Notes: generated by a model not told the origin, from the sequence alone. 64,000 bases of DNA from an uncultured Oscillospiraceae bacterium (GCA_944385035.1 CALWVV010000006.1:94589-158588), one strand, 5' to 3'; shown: positions 8,647 through 17,577, counted from the stretch's first letter. Translations and numbers: made by a program.

Positions 8647-9087
8647 ATGGATATGCAAGCGTATTTTTCCTTTTTGTCGCAGCTGCGTCAGGCTTTGGAC
8701 TCCCTGACCGCTCTGGAACAGGAGAAGATCCAGGCCGTCCAGGCAGGCGATTTAGAGACGCTGGATGCGTGCATGAAACGGGAGCAGGTGGCTACCCTGG
8801 ACTTGCGGGGCCGGGAGCGTAAGCGCACGGAGCTTCTGCGTCAGCTGGGTCTGGAGCAGGTTTCCCTGCGGGAGCTGCCCGCCCACTGTTCCCCCCAGGA
8901 CCGGGGACAGGCGGCTGAGCTAAGTGAGCAGGTGCTGCGCAGCTACCAGGTGCTTTCCAGCGCTCAGCAGGCGGCCCGCACCCTGATGGAGTCCAATCTG
9001 CGCCACATCCAGCAGGAGCTGGACCGGCGGCAGCAGACCCCGGAGGCCCCCGCCTCCCAGAAATCGCAGACCGACTTCCGAGTTTGA
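8647..9087 (+). CDS. flgN: Flagellar export chaperone FlgN
   Basis: Helical protein of 146 residues, 3 bases after flgM, with GGGAGGA before its ATG. FlgN is the export chaperone for the hook-associated proteins FlgK and FlgL, which follow directly. The features are a mostly helical, Gln/Glu/Leu-rich composition, heptad-like spacing, and a flexible polar C-terminus ('QQTPEAPASQKSQTDF') of the kind seen in FlgN. Identification rests on size, composition and conserved position more than on a sharp motif. Confidence 0.82.
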   Translation: MDMQAYFSFLSQLRQALDSLTALEQEKIQAVQAGDLETLDACMKREQVATLDLRGRERKRTELLRQLGLEQVSLRELPAHCSPQDRGQAAELSEQVLRSYQVLSSAQQAARTLMESNLRHIQQELDRRQQTPEAPASQKSQTDFRV

Positions 9088-9100
9088 GAGGAGCACAGCA

Positions 9101-10726
9101 ATGGGTACTTTTGGTTCGTTCACTACCGTCCGTCTGGGCATCTATTCCGCCCAAAAGGGCTTGGATGTGACTGGCAATAACATTACAAATATCAACACCG
9201 AGGGCTACACCCGCCAGAGACTCAATCAGGTCAGCCTGATCCCCTCGTCGGTGGACCGCTATTCCTCCACCTACAACACACGCATAGGCCAGGGCTCTGT
9301 GGTGGCTGGCATTACCCAGCTCCGGGACCCTGGGCTGGACATCTCCTATCGGAAGGCCTCCTCTGACTTAGGCTCCGCCAACTCTAAACTGGAGGGTCTC
9401 AATTCTCTGGCCGACATTTTGGACGAAGTGGGCAAAGGCGACCTGGAGCAGGATGACGGTGTGATCCTCAGCCAGCTCAATGACATCCGTGACCTCATCA
9501 GCCAGGCCATTGCCAGCGGCGGTTCCAGCACTTATAATGATCTGATCCGCTCCTCCGCCCAGTCACTGGCCACCCTGTTCAATTCCTATGCCGACAAGCT
9601 TACGAAACTGCAGGGCACTTATGAGAAGAAGCTGAACCAGCAAGTGGATGAGATCAACGACAAGCTTACTCAGATTCGGGACTTGAACCTGTCCATCCGG
9701 GATGCTGATCTGCGGGGCGACCCGGCTCTGGAGCTGCGGGACCAGCGCAATCTGCTTCTGGATGAGCTCAGCCAATATATGGACATTGACGTGACATACT
9801 CCATGGAGAACGTAGGCGCCAATACCCAGGTAGAAAAGCTCACCATTACTCTGGCCAGCGGTATCGGGCACAAAGACCACGTTCTGGTGGATGGGCTGTA
9901 CGCTACCACAGTCAGCGCCGGAGATGCAGCCAATGGATATCAAATTTCTATTTCCGACCTGGTGGATGACAAAGGCAACGAAGATCCCAATATTCCGAAC
10001 AATGGAATGGGGCTAGCGGAAGGCGACCTGTACGGCTCCCTCCAGTCCATCCGGGACATTCTCACCGGTGAGGGGCAATATGCCTCCCAGGCTGACATTG
10101 ATAAGAATAAGGACGCTGCCACCATCCGGGGCATTCCCTACTATCAAAAGGCGTTGGACTCCCTGGCCTATGAGTTTGCCACGGCGATGAACACGCTCAA
10201 CAACGTCCTTGATGCGGACGGAAATCTGGTTAAGGGCGCCGGCAATCTGTTCAGCACAGGCAGCAACACGGATGATGCTGCCGGCATTACTGCCAGCAAT
10301 ATTTCCGTGTCTTATTCCTGGGCCAACCAAAAAGTCTCCATTCAAACCTCCGCTGACCCCAATGCCCCCAGCGGCGATACCTCCCGCTTGTCGGAGTTTC
10401 TTGCCCTGTTTGACAAGAAAATTGATTTTGAACCCAGCCATGTGCAGGGTGATGCGGAGGGAGACGCCTTCAACGGCACCTTTGAAGAGATGCTGCTGAA
10501 GATCCAGTCCACCTTGGGCGAAGATCAGATGAGTACTGACGCGATTCTCAATAACTATGCTGTAACCATAGGCGACCTGTATGTGGATCGGGAGGGCGTC
10601 ACCGGTGTGGACCTGAACGATGAGGCCGCCAACCTGATGACCTACCAAAAGGCCTACGCCGCCGCCTGCCGGCTGATGACCACGCTGGAGGAGGCACTGG
10701 ACTCTCTGATCAACTCCATGATGTAA
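9101..10726 (+). CDS. flgK: Flagellar hook-associated protein 1 FlgK
   Basis: FlgK forms the first hook-filament junction layer. It has 541 residues, a normal length. The N-terminal rod/hook signature is clear: 'LGIYSAQKGLDVTGNNITNI' followed by NTEGYTRQR. The C-terminus has the matching heptad region (GVDLNDEAANLMTYQKAYAA, then 'MTTLEEALDSLINSM'). The central part is the variable surface domain. GAGAGGAG precedes the ATG; the gap from flgN is 13 bases. Confidence 0.95.
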   Translation: MGTFGSFTTVRLGIYSAQKGLDVTGNNITNINTEGYTRQRLNQVSLIPSSVDRYSSTYNTRIGQGSVVAGITQLRDPGLDISYRKASSDLGSANSKLEGLNSLADILDEVGKGDLEQDDGVILSQLNDIRDLISQAIASGGSSTYNDLIRSSAQSLATLFNSYADKLTKLQGTYEKKLNQQVDEINDKLTQIRDLNLSIRDADLRGDPALELRDQRNLLLDELSQYMDIDVTYSMENVGANTQVEKLTITLASGIGHKDHVLVDGLYATTVSAGDAANGYQISISDLVDDKGNEDPNIPNNGMGLAEGDLYGSLQSIRDILTGEGQYASQADIDKNKDAATIRGIPYYQKALDSLAYEFATAMNTLNNVLDADGNLVKGAGNLFSTGSNTDDAAGITASNISVSYSWANQKVSIQTSADPNAPSGDTSRLSEFLALFDKKIDFEPSHVQGDAEGDAFNGTFEEMLLKIQSTLGEDQMSTDAILNNYAVTIGDLYVDREGVTGVDLNDEAANLMTYQKAYAAACRLMTTLEEALDSLINSMM

Positions 10727-10757
10727 CTTGCGCTTTGAATTTCGAGGTGAATAAACT

Positions 10758-11891
10758 ATGTTGCGCGTAACCACCAATTCCACCCTGTATACTTATCAGA
10801 AGAATCTTCTGAAATCGTCCAACCAGCTCTATCAGGCCATGAACGCCATGACCACTGGCCGGAAATTTGATAGCTACTCCGCCGATCCCGCCGCCGCTAC
10901 CCGTGCTTTTCAGATCCACAGCTCCCTCAATGCCACCAATACGCAGGCGGCAAACAATAAGACGGTGTACAACAAATTTTCCACCGCCTGGGATATGGCC
11001 GATGATATGATCAACGAGCTGACCTCGGATCTGGCCAAGACCCCTCTGCTGGAGGGCTTGAATCAGCCTAACTGGAGCACTTTGAATACCCAGGGCGATG
11101 TGATCCTATCCGGCGCCGAGGCCATGGTGCAGAATCTGAACGCCAAGTATGACGGCAACTACATCTTCAACGGTGCCGACACCAAGAATCCGCCCTTTGC
11201 CATTGAGACCGTGGGGGATAAGCACTACCTTACCTACCGCAATGTGCGGGTGGATGACGATCCAAACTCCGATTATTACACCAAAGAGATCTATCACGAT
11301 GCCAACGGCAACACGATCAAGAATGCCGATGGAAGCGACATGACCAACGGCCAGGCTCTGGCCCTGTTTTCCAGCGGTTCCGAGCACCAGTATGTGGACA
11401 TCGGCATCGGCTTTGAGGTGAAGGACGGCAACGTGATTAGCTCCACCGCCTTTGATGCCGCCATCTCCGGTCTTGAGTTCATTGGCGGCGCCGGATTGGA
11501 TAAGGACGGCGATCCTAAGAACATCATCTCCATCATGCTCCGTGCCGCTGAGGTCTTTAAAGGCTACGACCAGGAGGGCTCTGGGAATGGCTCTTGGGGC
11601 AGCGCCGGCGACTTGGAGGATGCCAAGCGCTTGGTGGATAAGTTCACTACTGCCCAGGATGCGCTGAGCAATCAGCACGTCCAGCTGGAAACCGATGCTA
11701 AGTATTTGCAGACGAACCAGTCCCAGCTGGAGAGCACCTTCTATTCCCTGAACACCGAACTGAACAGCATCGAGAAAATTGATCAGGTGGAAGCTATTCT
11801 CAACTTAGTTTCCATGCAGACCAGCTATAACGCCGCCATTCAGGTAGGGGCCAACATCGTGCCCCAGTCTTTGATGGACTACCTGAAGTGA
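10758..11891 (+). CDS. flgL: Flagellar hook-associated protein 3 FlgL
   Basis: FlgL is the second junction protein, of the flagellin superfamily. It has 377 residues. The N-terminus 'MLRVTTNSTLYTYQKNLLKS' with 'MTTGRKFDSYSADPAAATRA' is the conserved flagellin-like D0/D1 region. The C-terminal helix ends 'LVSMQTSYNAAIQVGANI', the other half of the D0 coiled coil. The middle segment (about 130-270) is an inserted, variable domain. It follows flgK by 31 bases with a GAGGTG site. Confidence 0.94.
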   Translation: MLRVTTNSTLYTYQKNLLKSSNQLYQAMNAMTTGRKFDSYSADPAAATRAFQIHSSLNATNTQAANNKTVYNKFSTAWDMADDMINELTSDLAKTPLLEGLNQPNWSTLNTQGDVILSGAEAMVQNLNAKYDGNYIFNGADTKNPPFAIETVGDKHYLTYRNVRVDDDPNSDYYTKEIYHDANGNTIKNADGSDMTNGQALALFSSGSEHQYVDIGIGFEVKDGNVISSTAFDAAISGLEFIGGAGLDKDGDPKNIISIMLRAAEVFKGYDQEGSGNGSWGSAGDLEDAKRLVDKFTTAQDALSNQHVQLETDAKYLQTNQSQLESTFYSLNTELNSIEKIDQVEAILNLVSMQTSYNAAIQVGANIVPQSLMDYLK

Positions 11892-11942
11892 GCGTTCCCA
11901 TATTAAAATCCGCGTCCGCGCGAGAAAGGAGTATTCAGCGTC

Positions 11943-12548
11943 ATGTATCCTCTTATTGAAATCAAAACCGTCCCCATTGAGATCCAGATGAAGGTGACCC
12001 GAGCCCACTTGGAGTATGCCAGAGGTACCGCCCAGGTTGAGATCTCACGGGACAAGGGTGGCCTGAATATCCGCAGCCAACCCATCAAGGTCAATCTGGA
12101 TACCTTTGAAGCCCGCAACTCTGTGATTCCCACCACTGCCACGGCCATTCGCCAGCAGGCTCAATACGGAATCGAGGGGGCCTATCAGGCCACTGGCGTA
12201 CTGGCTCGGGAAGGCCGTATGATGATGGAAGCCAAGATCAATCAGGATGTCATCCCCCAGCTTGCCAAGCAGCAAAACCTGGGCAATCCTGCCAACCTGA
12301 ACATTGATTTTCTCCCCTCCACCGGCCCCGATATCAGCTGGGACGGGGGCGAGTTGAGTATCCAGTATCAGATGGATAAGCTCAACTTCGACTGGCGTAT
12401 GGAGCAAATGAACTTCACCTTTGTCCCCGGCGACATTGAGTTTACCATGACCCAGCGCCCTGATGTCATCATTAAATATGTAGGCGGGCCCCTGTACGTG
12501 CCCCCTTCTTCCGATCCGAACTATGAGCCGGTAGATGTTGAAGCCTAA
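11943..12548 (+). CDS. yviE: YviE/DUF6470 family flagellar-locus protein
   Basis: Protein of 201 residues in the slot between flgL and fliW, where Bacillus carries yviE. The opening 'MYPLIEIKTVPIEIQMKVTRAHLEYARG' followed by a strand 'INFDFLPS'-like region and a C-terminal 'PDVIIKYVGGPLYVPPSSDPNYEP' tail fit DUF6470. The function is unknown; position implies a role in hook-filament assembly or filament export. AAAGGAG lies upstream of the ATG. Confidence 0.8.
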   Translation: MYPLIEIKTVPIEIQMKVTRAHLEYARGTAQVEISRDKGGLNIRSQPIKVNLDTFEARNSVIPTTATAIRQQAQYGIEGAYQATGVLAREGRMMMEAKINQDVIPQLAKQQNLGNPANLNIDFLPSTGPDISWDGGELSIQYQMDKLNFDWRMEQMNFTFVPGDIEFTMTQRPDVIIKYVGGPLYVPPSSDPNYEPVDVEA

Positions 12549-12566
12549 GCCAGAGGAGGAACCGCT

Positions 12567-13013
12567 TTGCAGCTAGATACAAAATACTTTGGGCGTATTA
12601 CCTACGATTCCCAGGACGTGTTGGAATTCCCCAATGGTCTGTTTGGCTTCGAGGGGGAGAAACGCTTCCTGCTGCTCCCCTTTTCCGGCAGCCATGGAAA
12701 CATGCTTTGTTTGCAGAGCGTGGCCTCCCCCTCCCCCGCATTTATTTTGATGAACCCCTTTTCTCTAAAGCCGGACTATGCCCCGGAACTTTCCCCAGAG
12801 GAACTTAAGCTTATGGGGGTATCTTCCAGCTGTGAGCTGTGCTACTATGTGATGTGCGTGGCGCGGGAGCCCGTGGGAGAGAGCACGGTCAACCTGCGCT
12901 GTCCGGTAGTCGTTAACCCTGACCTGCACCGGGCCTGTCAAGTGATTCTGGATACCCAGGATTACCACATGCGCCACCGCCTAGACGAGTTTTCCAACAG
13001 GGGGGTGGGCTAA
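12567..13013 (+). CDS. fliW: Flagellar assembly factor FliW
   Basis: FliW binds flagellin and, when free, inhibits CsrA allosterically, coupling filament export to flagellin translation. It has 148 residues (usual about 140). Conserved pieces include 'DVLEFPNGLFGFEGEKRFLLLPF' near residues 16-38, LQSVASPSPAFILMNP, and the C-terminal RCPVVVNP. It starts with TTG at 12567, supported by GAGGAGGA 6 bases upstream and by family length. Its stop is directly followed by the GTG of csrA, so the two partners are translated together. Confidence 0.93.
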   Translation: MQLDTKYFGRITYDSQDVLEFPNGLFGFEGEKRFLLLPFSGSHGNMLCLQSVASPSPAFILMNPFSLKPDYAPELSPEELKLMGVSSSCELCYYVMCVAREPVGESTVNLRCPVVVNPDLHRACQVILDTQDYHMRHRLDEFSNRGVG

Positions 13014-13295
13014 GTGCTGGTTCTCAGCCGGAAAGAAGGGGAGTCCCTGATCATCGGGGATCACATCAGCATCACCATTCTCTCCATCGAAGCGGGCGGA
13101 CAGGTGAACATCGGCATCTCTGCCCCAAAAGAGGTCCTGGTACTGCGCAGCGAACTGCAGAAGGCTGTCACAGCCAATCAGGACGCCGCCGACACCGCCC
13201 CCGCCCTTTTGGTCGCTGAGCTGGAATCTGCACTTTCTGCGTGTACACCGGTTCAGCCCACACCTCCCCCCAAGTCCCAAACGCCGGAGCCCTAA
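13014..13295 (+). CDS. csrA: Carbon storage/translation regulator CsrA
   Basis: RNA-binding repressor of flagellin translation in Firmicutes. The N-terminal 55 residues match CsrA closely: 'MLVLSRKEGESLIIGDHISI' and IGISAPKEVLVLRSEL, including the RNA-contacting L-x-L-SRK strand and the Arg near 46. The protein has 93 residues; CsrA is usually 60-75. The extra 20 C-terminal residues are Pro/Ala-rich and probably disordered. The GTG start at 13014 directly abuts the fliW stop; the GGGGGG run at 12999 serves as ribosome site. Confidence 0.93.
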   Translation: MLVLSRKEGESLIIGDHISITILSIEAGGQVNIGISAPKEVLVLRSELQKAVTANQDAADTAPALLVAELESALSACTPVQPTPPPKSQTPEP

Positions 13296-13320
13296 ACCGG
13301 GCTGCGGCGCTGTCTTTTAT
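13283..13320 (+). terminator. Weak terminator after csrA
   Basis: A short stem AGCCC (13288-13292) / GGGCT (13299-13303), extendable by GCCG/CGGC, overlaps the csrA stop and is followed by a TCTTTTATTT run. The short stem suggests partial read-through into the response regulator. Confidence 0.45.
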
Positions 13321-13356
13321 TTCCGCTGACCTTCCGTCAGACAAAGGAGGACGCCC

Positions 13357-14439
13357 ATGATCCGCGATACTTTACTGGTAATTGACGACTCCCCCCTGGA
13401 CCTGGCCATTTTGCGGGAAATCTTCCGCTCCCTGTTTCAGGTGGAGTGCTTTGAGGAATCCCGCCCTGCCCTGGCCTATATCCACCGCAACCCGGAGCGC
13501 ATCTGCGCCGTGCTGCTGGACCTGTGTCTGGGCAAGCGGGGAGCCGGCTTTTCTGTGCTCCAGCAGCTTCAAACTGCGGAGAATACTTGGGATGTTCCTG
13601 TCATTCTGATTACCTCCGATGCCCATGAAGAACAGGTTTTAAAGTCGGTGCGCACCGGGGCGACTGATTTTCTGGCCAAACCGGTGGATCCCGTCACCGT
13701 CCAGGAGCGCGTGTGCGCTGCGGTACAAGCCGCATGGCCCGCCGGCTCCACCATTCTGGACTGCCCCCTCAACCAGCCGGACGATACTCCCCAGGCTTCT
13801 CAGGATGACAACACCCTCCTGCTGGCCGACCACTGGGACCGCCTGCTGGAGCTCTTCATCCAGGCCCGTCCCCACTTCTCCCTGGCCAAGTACCACGCTC
13901 TGGGGCAAATCACTGCTGTTTTGGCCAATGGCTACCGCAAGAATCATCCCAACTGCTCTCTGACCCCGGAGGATGTACAGCTGATCGGCCGGGCTGCCGT
14001 CTACTGTGATGTGGGCTTGCTGGGCGTGCCGGACGCTGTTCTGGAGCAGGGGCCAGAACAGGGAGGCACGGGGCAGCAGCTATACCGGCGCCACATCGAA
14101 CTGGGCCATGCCTTGTTTACTACCGGTCCCTCCAGCAGCCATCCCCTGTCCCGCTATGCCGCAGAGATCGCCTACTGGCACCACAAAAACTTTGACGGCA
14201 CCGGCTACCCCACCGAGCAGGCTCCCAACCCGCTCCCGCTCAGCGCCCAGCTGACCCGAACCGCCATCCGCTGCATGGGCTATATGAACTACTTTTTGGG
14301 GTATCCCGACCGGATGGATCGGATGCTGCGGTCTTTGGCCTCTGACGTGGGCCGGTTTATCTCTTCGGACATGTACCAGGCCGCTCAGTCCGCCCGGGAG
14401 GAGCTGTCCAGCTGTCTCTCCTCTTCCTGGCTGGGGTGA
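13357..14439 (+). CDS. Response regulator with degenerate HD-GYP output domain
   Basis: 360 residues. The N-terminal receiver domain is complete: acidic pair Asp10/Asp11, phospho-acceptor Asp55, Thr86 and Lys108 (AKPVD). The C-terminal domain has the HD-GYP layout (segment 'YCDVGLLGVPDAVLE' near 216-230, 'HHKNFDGTGYP' at 275-285). The metal-binding HD pair is Cys217-Asp218, and the final 'ADxYDA' helix is replaced by RTAIRCMGYMNYF. Intact HD-GYP enzymes hydrolyse cyclic di-GMP; here activity is doubtful, and it may bind rather than cleave. Its place between csrA and a PilZ gene fits c-di-GMP-linked motility control. Confidence 0.85.
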   Translation: MIRDTLLVIDDSPLDLAILREIFRSLFQVECFEESRPALAYIHRNPERICAVLLDLCLGKRGAGFSVLQQLQTAENTWDVPVILITSDAHEEQVLKSVRTGATDFLAKPVDPVTVQERVCAAVQAAWPAGSTILDCPLNQPDDTPQASQDDNTLLLADHWDRLLELFIQARPHFSLAKYHALGQITAVLANGYRKNHPNCSLTPEDVQLIGRAAVYCDVGLLGVPDAVLEQGPEQGGTGQQLYRRHIELGHALFTTGPSSSHPLSRYAAEIAYWHHKNFDGTGYPTEQAPNPLPLSAQLTRTAIRCMGYMNYFLGYPDRMDRMLRSLASDVGRFISSDMYQAAQSAREELSSCLSSSWLG

Positions 14440-14461
14440 CGCTTTTTCCTCTGATGATAAG

Positions 14462-14516
14462 AAACGCACCGCATTGGTTTGGGCAGAGCGGCCCAAACCA
14501 ATGCGGTGCGTTTTTA
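14462..14516. terminator. Long perfect hairpin, bidirectional terminator
   Basis: A 22-bp perfect stem (14462-14483 with 14492-14513) around an 8-base loop, with AAA at one end and TTTTT at the other. It separates the convergent response-regulator and PilZ genes. Confidence 0.88.
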
Positions 14517-14540
14517 TGTTGTATCGTACGCCAAACCAGG

Positions 14541-15194
14541 CTACTTCTCCCTGACCGAACGAAGCCGAACAGCCTGAAGCGCAAAAATATCGCAGCACAG
14601 TTTGTCTTGTGCTTCTGTGGAGAGATGTTCGTATTTGCAGCCGTAGAAGTGGCGGTAAGGGCCGGTTTCCAGGGCCTGCTGCCGAACGACCACAAACTCC
14701 AGGTCATGGGCCGGCCCTCCCTCCCGCAGCCTCTGTCCACTCAGCCGCAGACAGTCGCCGATTTCATAGACTTCATTGCTCTGCAGTCCCACGCCCGTGA
14801 CGCTGACATCTACAATCACGCCCGGTTTGTCCGCCTCCTCACCGTTGACTGCAGTGATCTCTACCTTTCTCATCACCGGCTGCCGAAAATACTCCCGTTC
14901 CTCGCTTTTTTCAATGACCAGCTTGGGTTTGAGAACAAAGTATCGGTTGATGACCTGATCCACTTCTCCCTCCACCAGAATAAAGTGGGGATCTTGGCTG
15001 CCCTGTCGGATACTCAGCTTGACCCAATCCATTGGACGGACAAACTGCCGGGCGGCCTGGCTGTCTCCATCAACGCGAATGGTCTTATTTACCAGGTCGC
15101 AGTAGGCAACCTCCCCGAAAAACAAAAGCTGGTTGTCCTTGGATAGAATCATACAGCGGCTGCCTACACAGTTTTTGATCAGCTCGAGTTGCAT
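14541..15194 (-). CDS. PilZ-domain (YcgR-like) c-di-GMP-binding protein
   Basis: 217 residues from the ATG at 15194, which has GGGAGG upstream; the frame is open further but without a site. The N-terminal half is a YcgR-N-like beta domain. The PilZ domain carries both c-di-GMP-binding motifs: RxxxR as Arg100-EYF-Arg104 and the D-x-S-x-x-G motif as Asp129-V-Ser131-VT-Gly134. YcgR proteins bind the flagellar motor and slow it when c-di-GMP is high. The location next to the flagellar operon and a receiver-HD-GYP protein supports this role. Confidence 0.88.
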   Translation of the reverse strand: MQLELIKNCVGSRCMILSKDNQLLFFGEVAYCDLVNKTIRVDGDSQAARQFVRPMDWVKLSIRQGSQDPHFILVEGEVDQVINRYFVLKPKLVIEKSEEREYFRQPVMRKVEITAVNGEEADKPGVIVDVSVTGVGLQSNEVYEIGDCLRLSGQRLREGGPAHDLEFVVVRQQALETGPYRHFYGCKYEHLSTEAQDKLCCDIFALQAVRLRSVREK

Positions 15195-15289
15195 GAACGT
15201 GTTGACCTCCCAATACACTGGCGGCCCCTGCCCCAACATTCCATTATGGCGGAGATTCGGAACTGTCAGCAACATACATCTTGTTTTAT

Positions 15290-15319
15290 ATCATAGCATT
15301 TCCAGCCCCTAAAAGGCAA
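15290..15319 (-). promoter_or_regulatory. Sigma-A type promoter for the PilZ gene
   Basis: On the minus strand, TTGCCT (15319-15314), an 18-base spacer and TATGAT (15295-15290), with an extended -10 TG just upstream of the -10. It gives a leader of about 90 bases before the ATG at 15194. Confidence 0.55.
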
Positions 15320-15392
15320 GAGGCAGGAAAACATTTCCCCCGTTTTTATCCTTTCAGAGGCTGCACTTCTTTCGTGGCCCGATCATGTGAGG

Positions 15393-15440
15393 CAAAGGCG
15401 TTTGACATCCCTTTGGGAATATCAAACGCCTTTGTTTTTC
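15393..15440 (+). terminator. Hairpin with T tract on the plus strand
   Basis: Stem CAAAGGCGTTTGA (15393-15405) with TCAAACGCCTTTG (15422-15434), followed by TTTTTC on the plus strand. No plus-strand gene precedes it. On the minus strand, where the kinase operon ends at 15486, the bases after the stem are not T-rich. Confidence 0.6.
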
Positions 15441-15485
15441 ATAGGTAGTCTCTCTTGCTTCCCTGCAGCGCGCAGCAAACCTTTG

Positions 15486-16454
15486 TCACCGGAGTGTTCC
15501 TCTCTGGACGTATTCCCTCAGTTCCTCCGCGCTTGGCATGGCTGGAATGGCCCCCTTTGAGGTCGTGGTCAATCCACCGGCCGCATTGGCAATACGGGCA
15601 GCCAGCTGCCACTGAGAAAGGGTCATCGCGCTCAGCGCTTCTCTGCCTCGGCCCTGGATCTGTGCCAGCAGTGCCCCCAGGAAAGCATCACCTGCTCCCG
15701 TTGTATCCACTGCCTGGACATCAAATGCCGCCACACGGCCCGAACCGGCTGGAGTCTGGAAATATACGCCTTCTTCCCCACGGGTCACAAATACGGCCGC
15801 AGGTCCCATGGCCAGCAATTGCGCAGCTCCCTGCTCCAGGTCTGTCTTTCCGGTAAGCAATACCATCTCTTCTTCACTGACCTTCAACAGATCTACCAGG
15901 GGCAGGGCATCCAAAATCACCGTTTTGGCCGTCTCCTCCCGCTCCCATAAGAAAGGCCGATAATTGGGGTCATAACTGATCAAGGCGCCCGCTTTTTTGG
16001 CCTGCTGGGCTGCCCAGATGGTGGTACTGCGGCAGGGTTCCCCGGTGAGCGAGACGGAACCGAAATGGAACATTCGGCAGCAGGTTAGCAGCGCCTCCGG
16101 CACTTCTTCCTGGCGCAGCCTCAAATCTGCACCTGGATCTCTGTAAAAGGTAAAGGAGCGGTCCCCTTTTTCGTCCAGATGGACAAATGCCAGCGTTGTG
16201 GGAACATGAGCGTCCTTCCGCAGGCCAGAGCAATCGATGCCGGCCTGTTCCATACTACATTGTAAAAACAGTCCAAAGTCATCCTGTCCGACTTTTCCGA
16301 TAAACGCGGTTCGTCCCCCTAATTTTGCATGCATCGCCAGCACATTGGCCGGCGCTCCCCCTGGATTCTGACTGAAAAGGGGCATCCCCAGCTCATTTCG
16401 ACCGGAAGGAGTAAAGTCAATGAGACTCTCCCCCAGGGCTACCACATCATACAT
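15486..16454 (-). CDS. PfkB-family carbohydrate kinase (fructokinase-like)
   Basis: 322 residues. Sugar-binding signature near the N-terminus 'NPGGAPANVLAMHAKLGG' (about 30-48), and the ATP/anion-hole signature DTTGAGDAFLGALLAQI near 245, with catalytic Asp in GAGDAF. The opening 'VVALGESLIDF' is typical of fructokinases and 2-keto-3-deoxygluconate kinases. It is the last gene of the ROK/ABC/dehydrogenase operon, so it probably phosphorylates the ketose formed by the dehydrogenases. GAGGTGG lies before the ATG. Confidence 0.85.
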   Translation of the reverse strand: MYDVVALGESLIDFTPSGRNELGMPLFSQNPGGAPANVLAMHAKLGGRTAFIGKVGQDDFGLFLQCSMEQAGIDCSGLRKDAHVPTTLAFVHLDEKGDRSFTFYRDPGADLRLRQEEVPEALLTCCRMFHFGSVSLTGEPCRSTTIWAAQQAKKAGALISYDPNYRPFLWEREETAKTVILDALPLVDLLKVSEEEMVLLTGKTDLEQGAAQLLAMGPAAVFVTRGEEGVYFQTPAGSGRVAAFDVQAVDTTGAGDAFLGALLAQIQGRGREALSAMTLSQWQLAARIANAAGGLTTTSKGAIPAMPSAEELREYVQRGTLR

Positions 16455-16525
16455 AGTTCCACCTCATGAAATCCGGCCCAGGCTGTCCTTCTGATTGGAA
16501 CAAAACCTTGTCTTTCGCCTGGGGA

Positions 16526-17563
16526 TCATTCTTCTTTTTCGTCTGTTACATCAATGAGCACTTTCATGGTGCTTTCCCGGTTGGCATCAATATACTCATA
16601 GGCTTTCAGATAATCACGGAAGGCAAAATGTTTACTCATCAGCGGTTTGAGCTGAATTTTCCCTTCTTCCACCAAGCGGATGGCCGTCACATAGTCCTCA
16701 TGCCGGTACATCATGGTGGTATCCAAATCCAGCTCATGGTCATTCAGCACCGCCAGGTCTACCGTAGCCATCCCTGCGTATACCGCCACCAGTACCAGCT
16801 TGCTGCCCTTTCGCGCATATTGGATGGCCTGCCCCATGGTAATGTCATTTCCGGCACAGTCGTAAATGACATCCGCTTTATCCGGGCCAAAGCACTCCAC
16901 CATGGCCTCGCCAAAGTTGCGCTCCCGTGTATTGACGGTATAATCCACGCCGCAGCGCCGGGCCAACTCCAGACGCATATCGGAAATATCCGTAATCAGC
17001 ACCTGACTGGCTCCCAGCGCTTTACAGCTTTGGGCCAGCAGAATTCCAATGGGACCACAGCCCAAAATTGCCACCTTTGCCCCTTCCAGCTCCGTAAACC
17101 GGCGGGCCGCATGAACGGTGACTGCCAGAGGTTCAATCATGGCCCCTTCGTCAAAGCTCATGGATTCGGGCAGAGGAGTTACCTTCTCGGCGTCCACTGC
17201 AAAGTATTTGCTGGCCGTTCCGGTGGTCTGAAATCCCATCACCTTAAGCTCTTCACACAGGTTATATTTCCCGTGTCTGCAGGGATAGCACTTGCCGCAA
17301 ACCACCTGGGGCTCAATGGTCACCTTCTGCCCCACAGAAAAGCCCGTCACTCCCTCACCCAGCTGGACAATACGGCCGGATACCTCATGGCCCTGGGTCA
17401 CAGGATACTTTGTAAAGGGATGCTTGCCGTGGTACACATGGATGTCAGAGCCGCATACGCCAATGCGCATAATTTGTACCAGCACCTGACCGGGCTGAAG
17501 CTCCGGCTTGGGGATTTCACGAAATTCGATCACTCCAGGCGCTGTCATCACCTGCTGTAGCAT
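16526..17563 (-). CDS. Zinc-dependent medium-chain dehydrogenase (sorbitol/threonine type)
   Basis: 345 residues from the ATG at 17563, which has AAGGAGGG upstream. Catalytic zinc ligands are Cys37 (VCGSD) and His59-Glu60 (GHE). The structural zinc loop has four cysteines at 89, 92, 95 and 103. The Rossmann motif is 'VAILGCGPIGILLAQ'. Members oxidise polyols (sorbitol, xylitol, galactitol) or threonine with NAD. Next to RbsD and a fructokinase-like enzyme, conversion of a polyol to a ketose is the likeliest role; the exact substrate cannot be read from sequence. Confidence 0.85.
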   Translation of the reverse strand: MLQQVMTAPGVIEFREIPKPELQPGQVLVQIMRIGVCGSDIHVYHGKHPFTKYPVTQGHEVSGRIVQLGEGVTGFSVGQKVTIEPQVVCGKCYPCRHGKYNLCEELKVMGFQTTGTASKYFAVDAEKVTPLPESMSFDEGAMIEPLAVTVHAARRFTELEGAKVAILGCGPIGILLAQSCKALGASQVLITDISDMRLELARRCGVDYTVNTRERNFGEAMVECFGPDKADVIYDCAGNDITMGQAIQYARKGSKLVLVAVYAGMATVDLAVLNDHELDLDTTMMYRHEDYVTAIRLVEEGKIQLKPLMSKHFAFRDYLKAYEYIDANRESTMKVLIDVTDEKEE

Positions 17564-17577
17564 AAATGACTCCCTCC

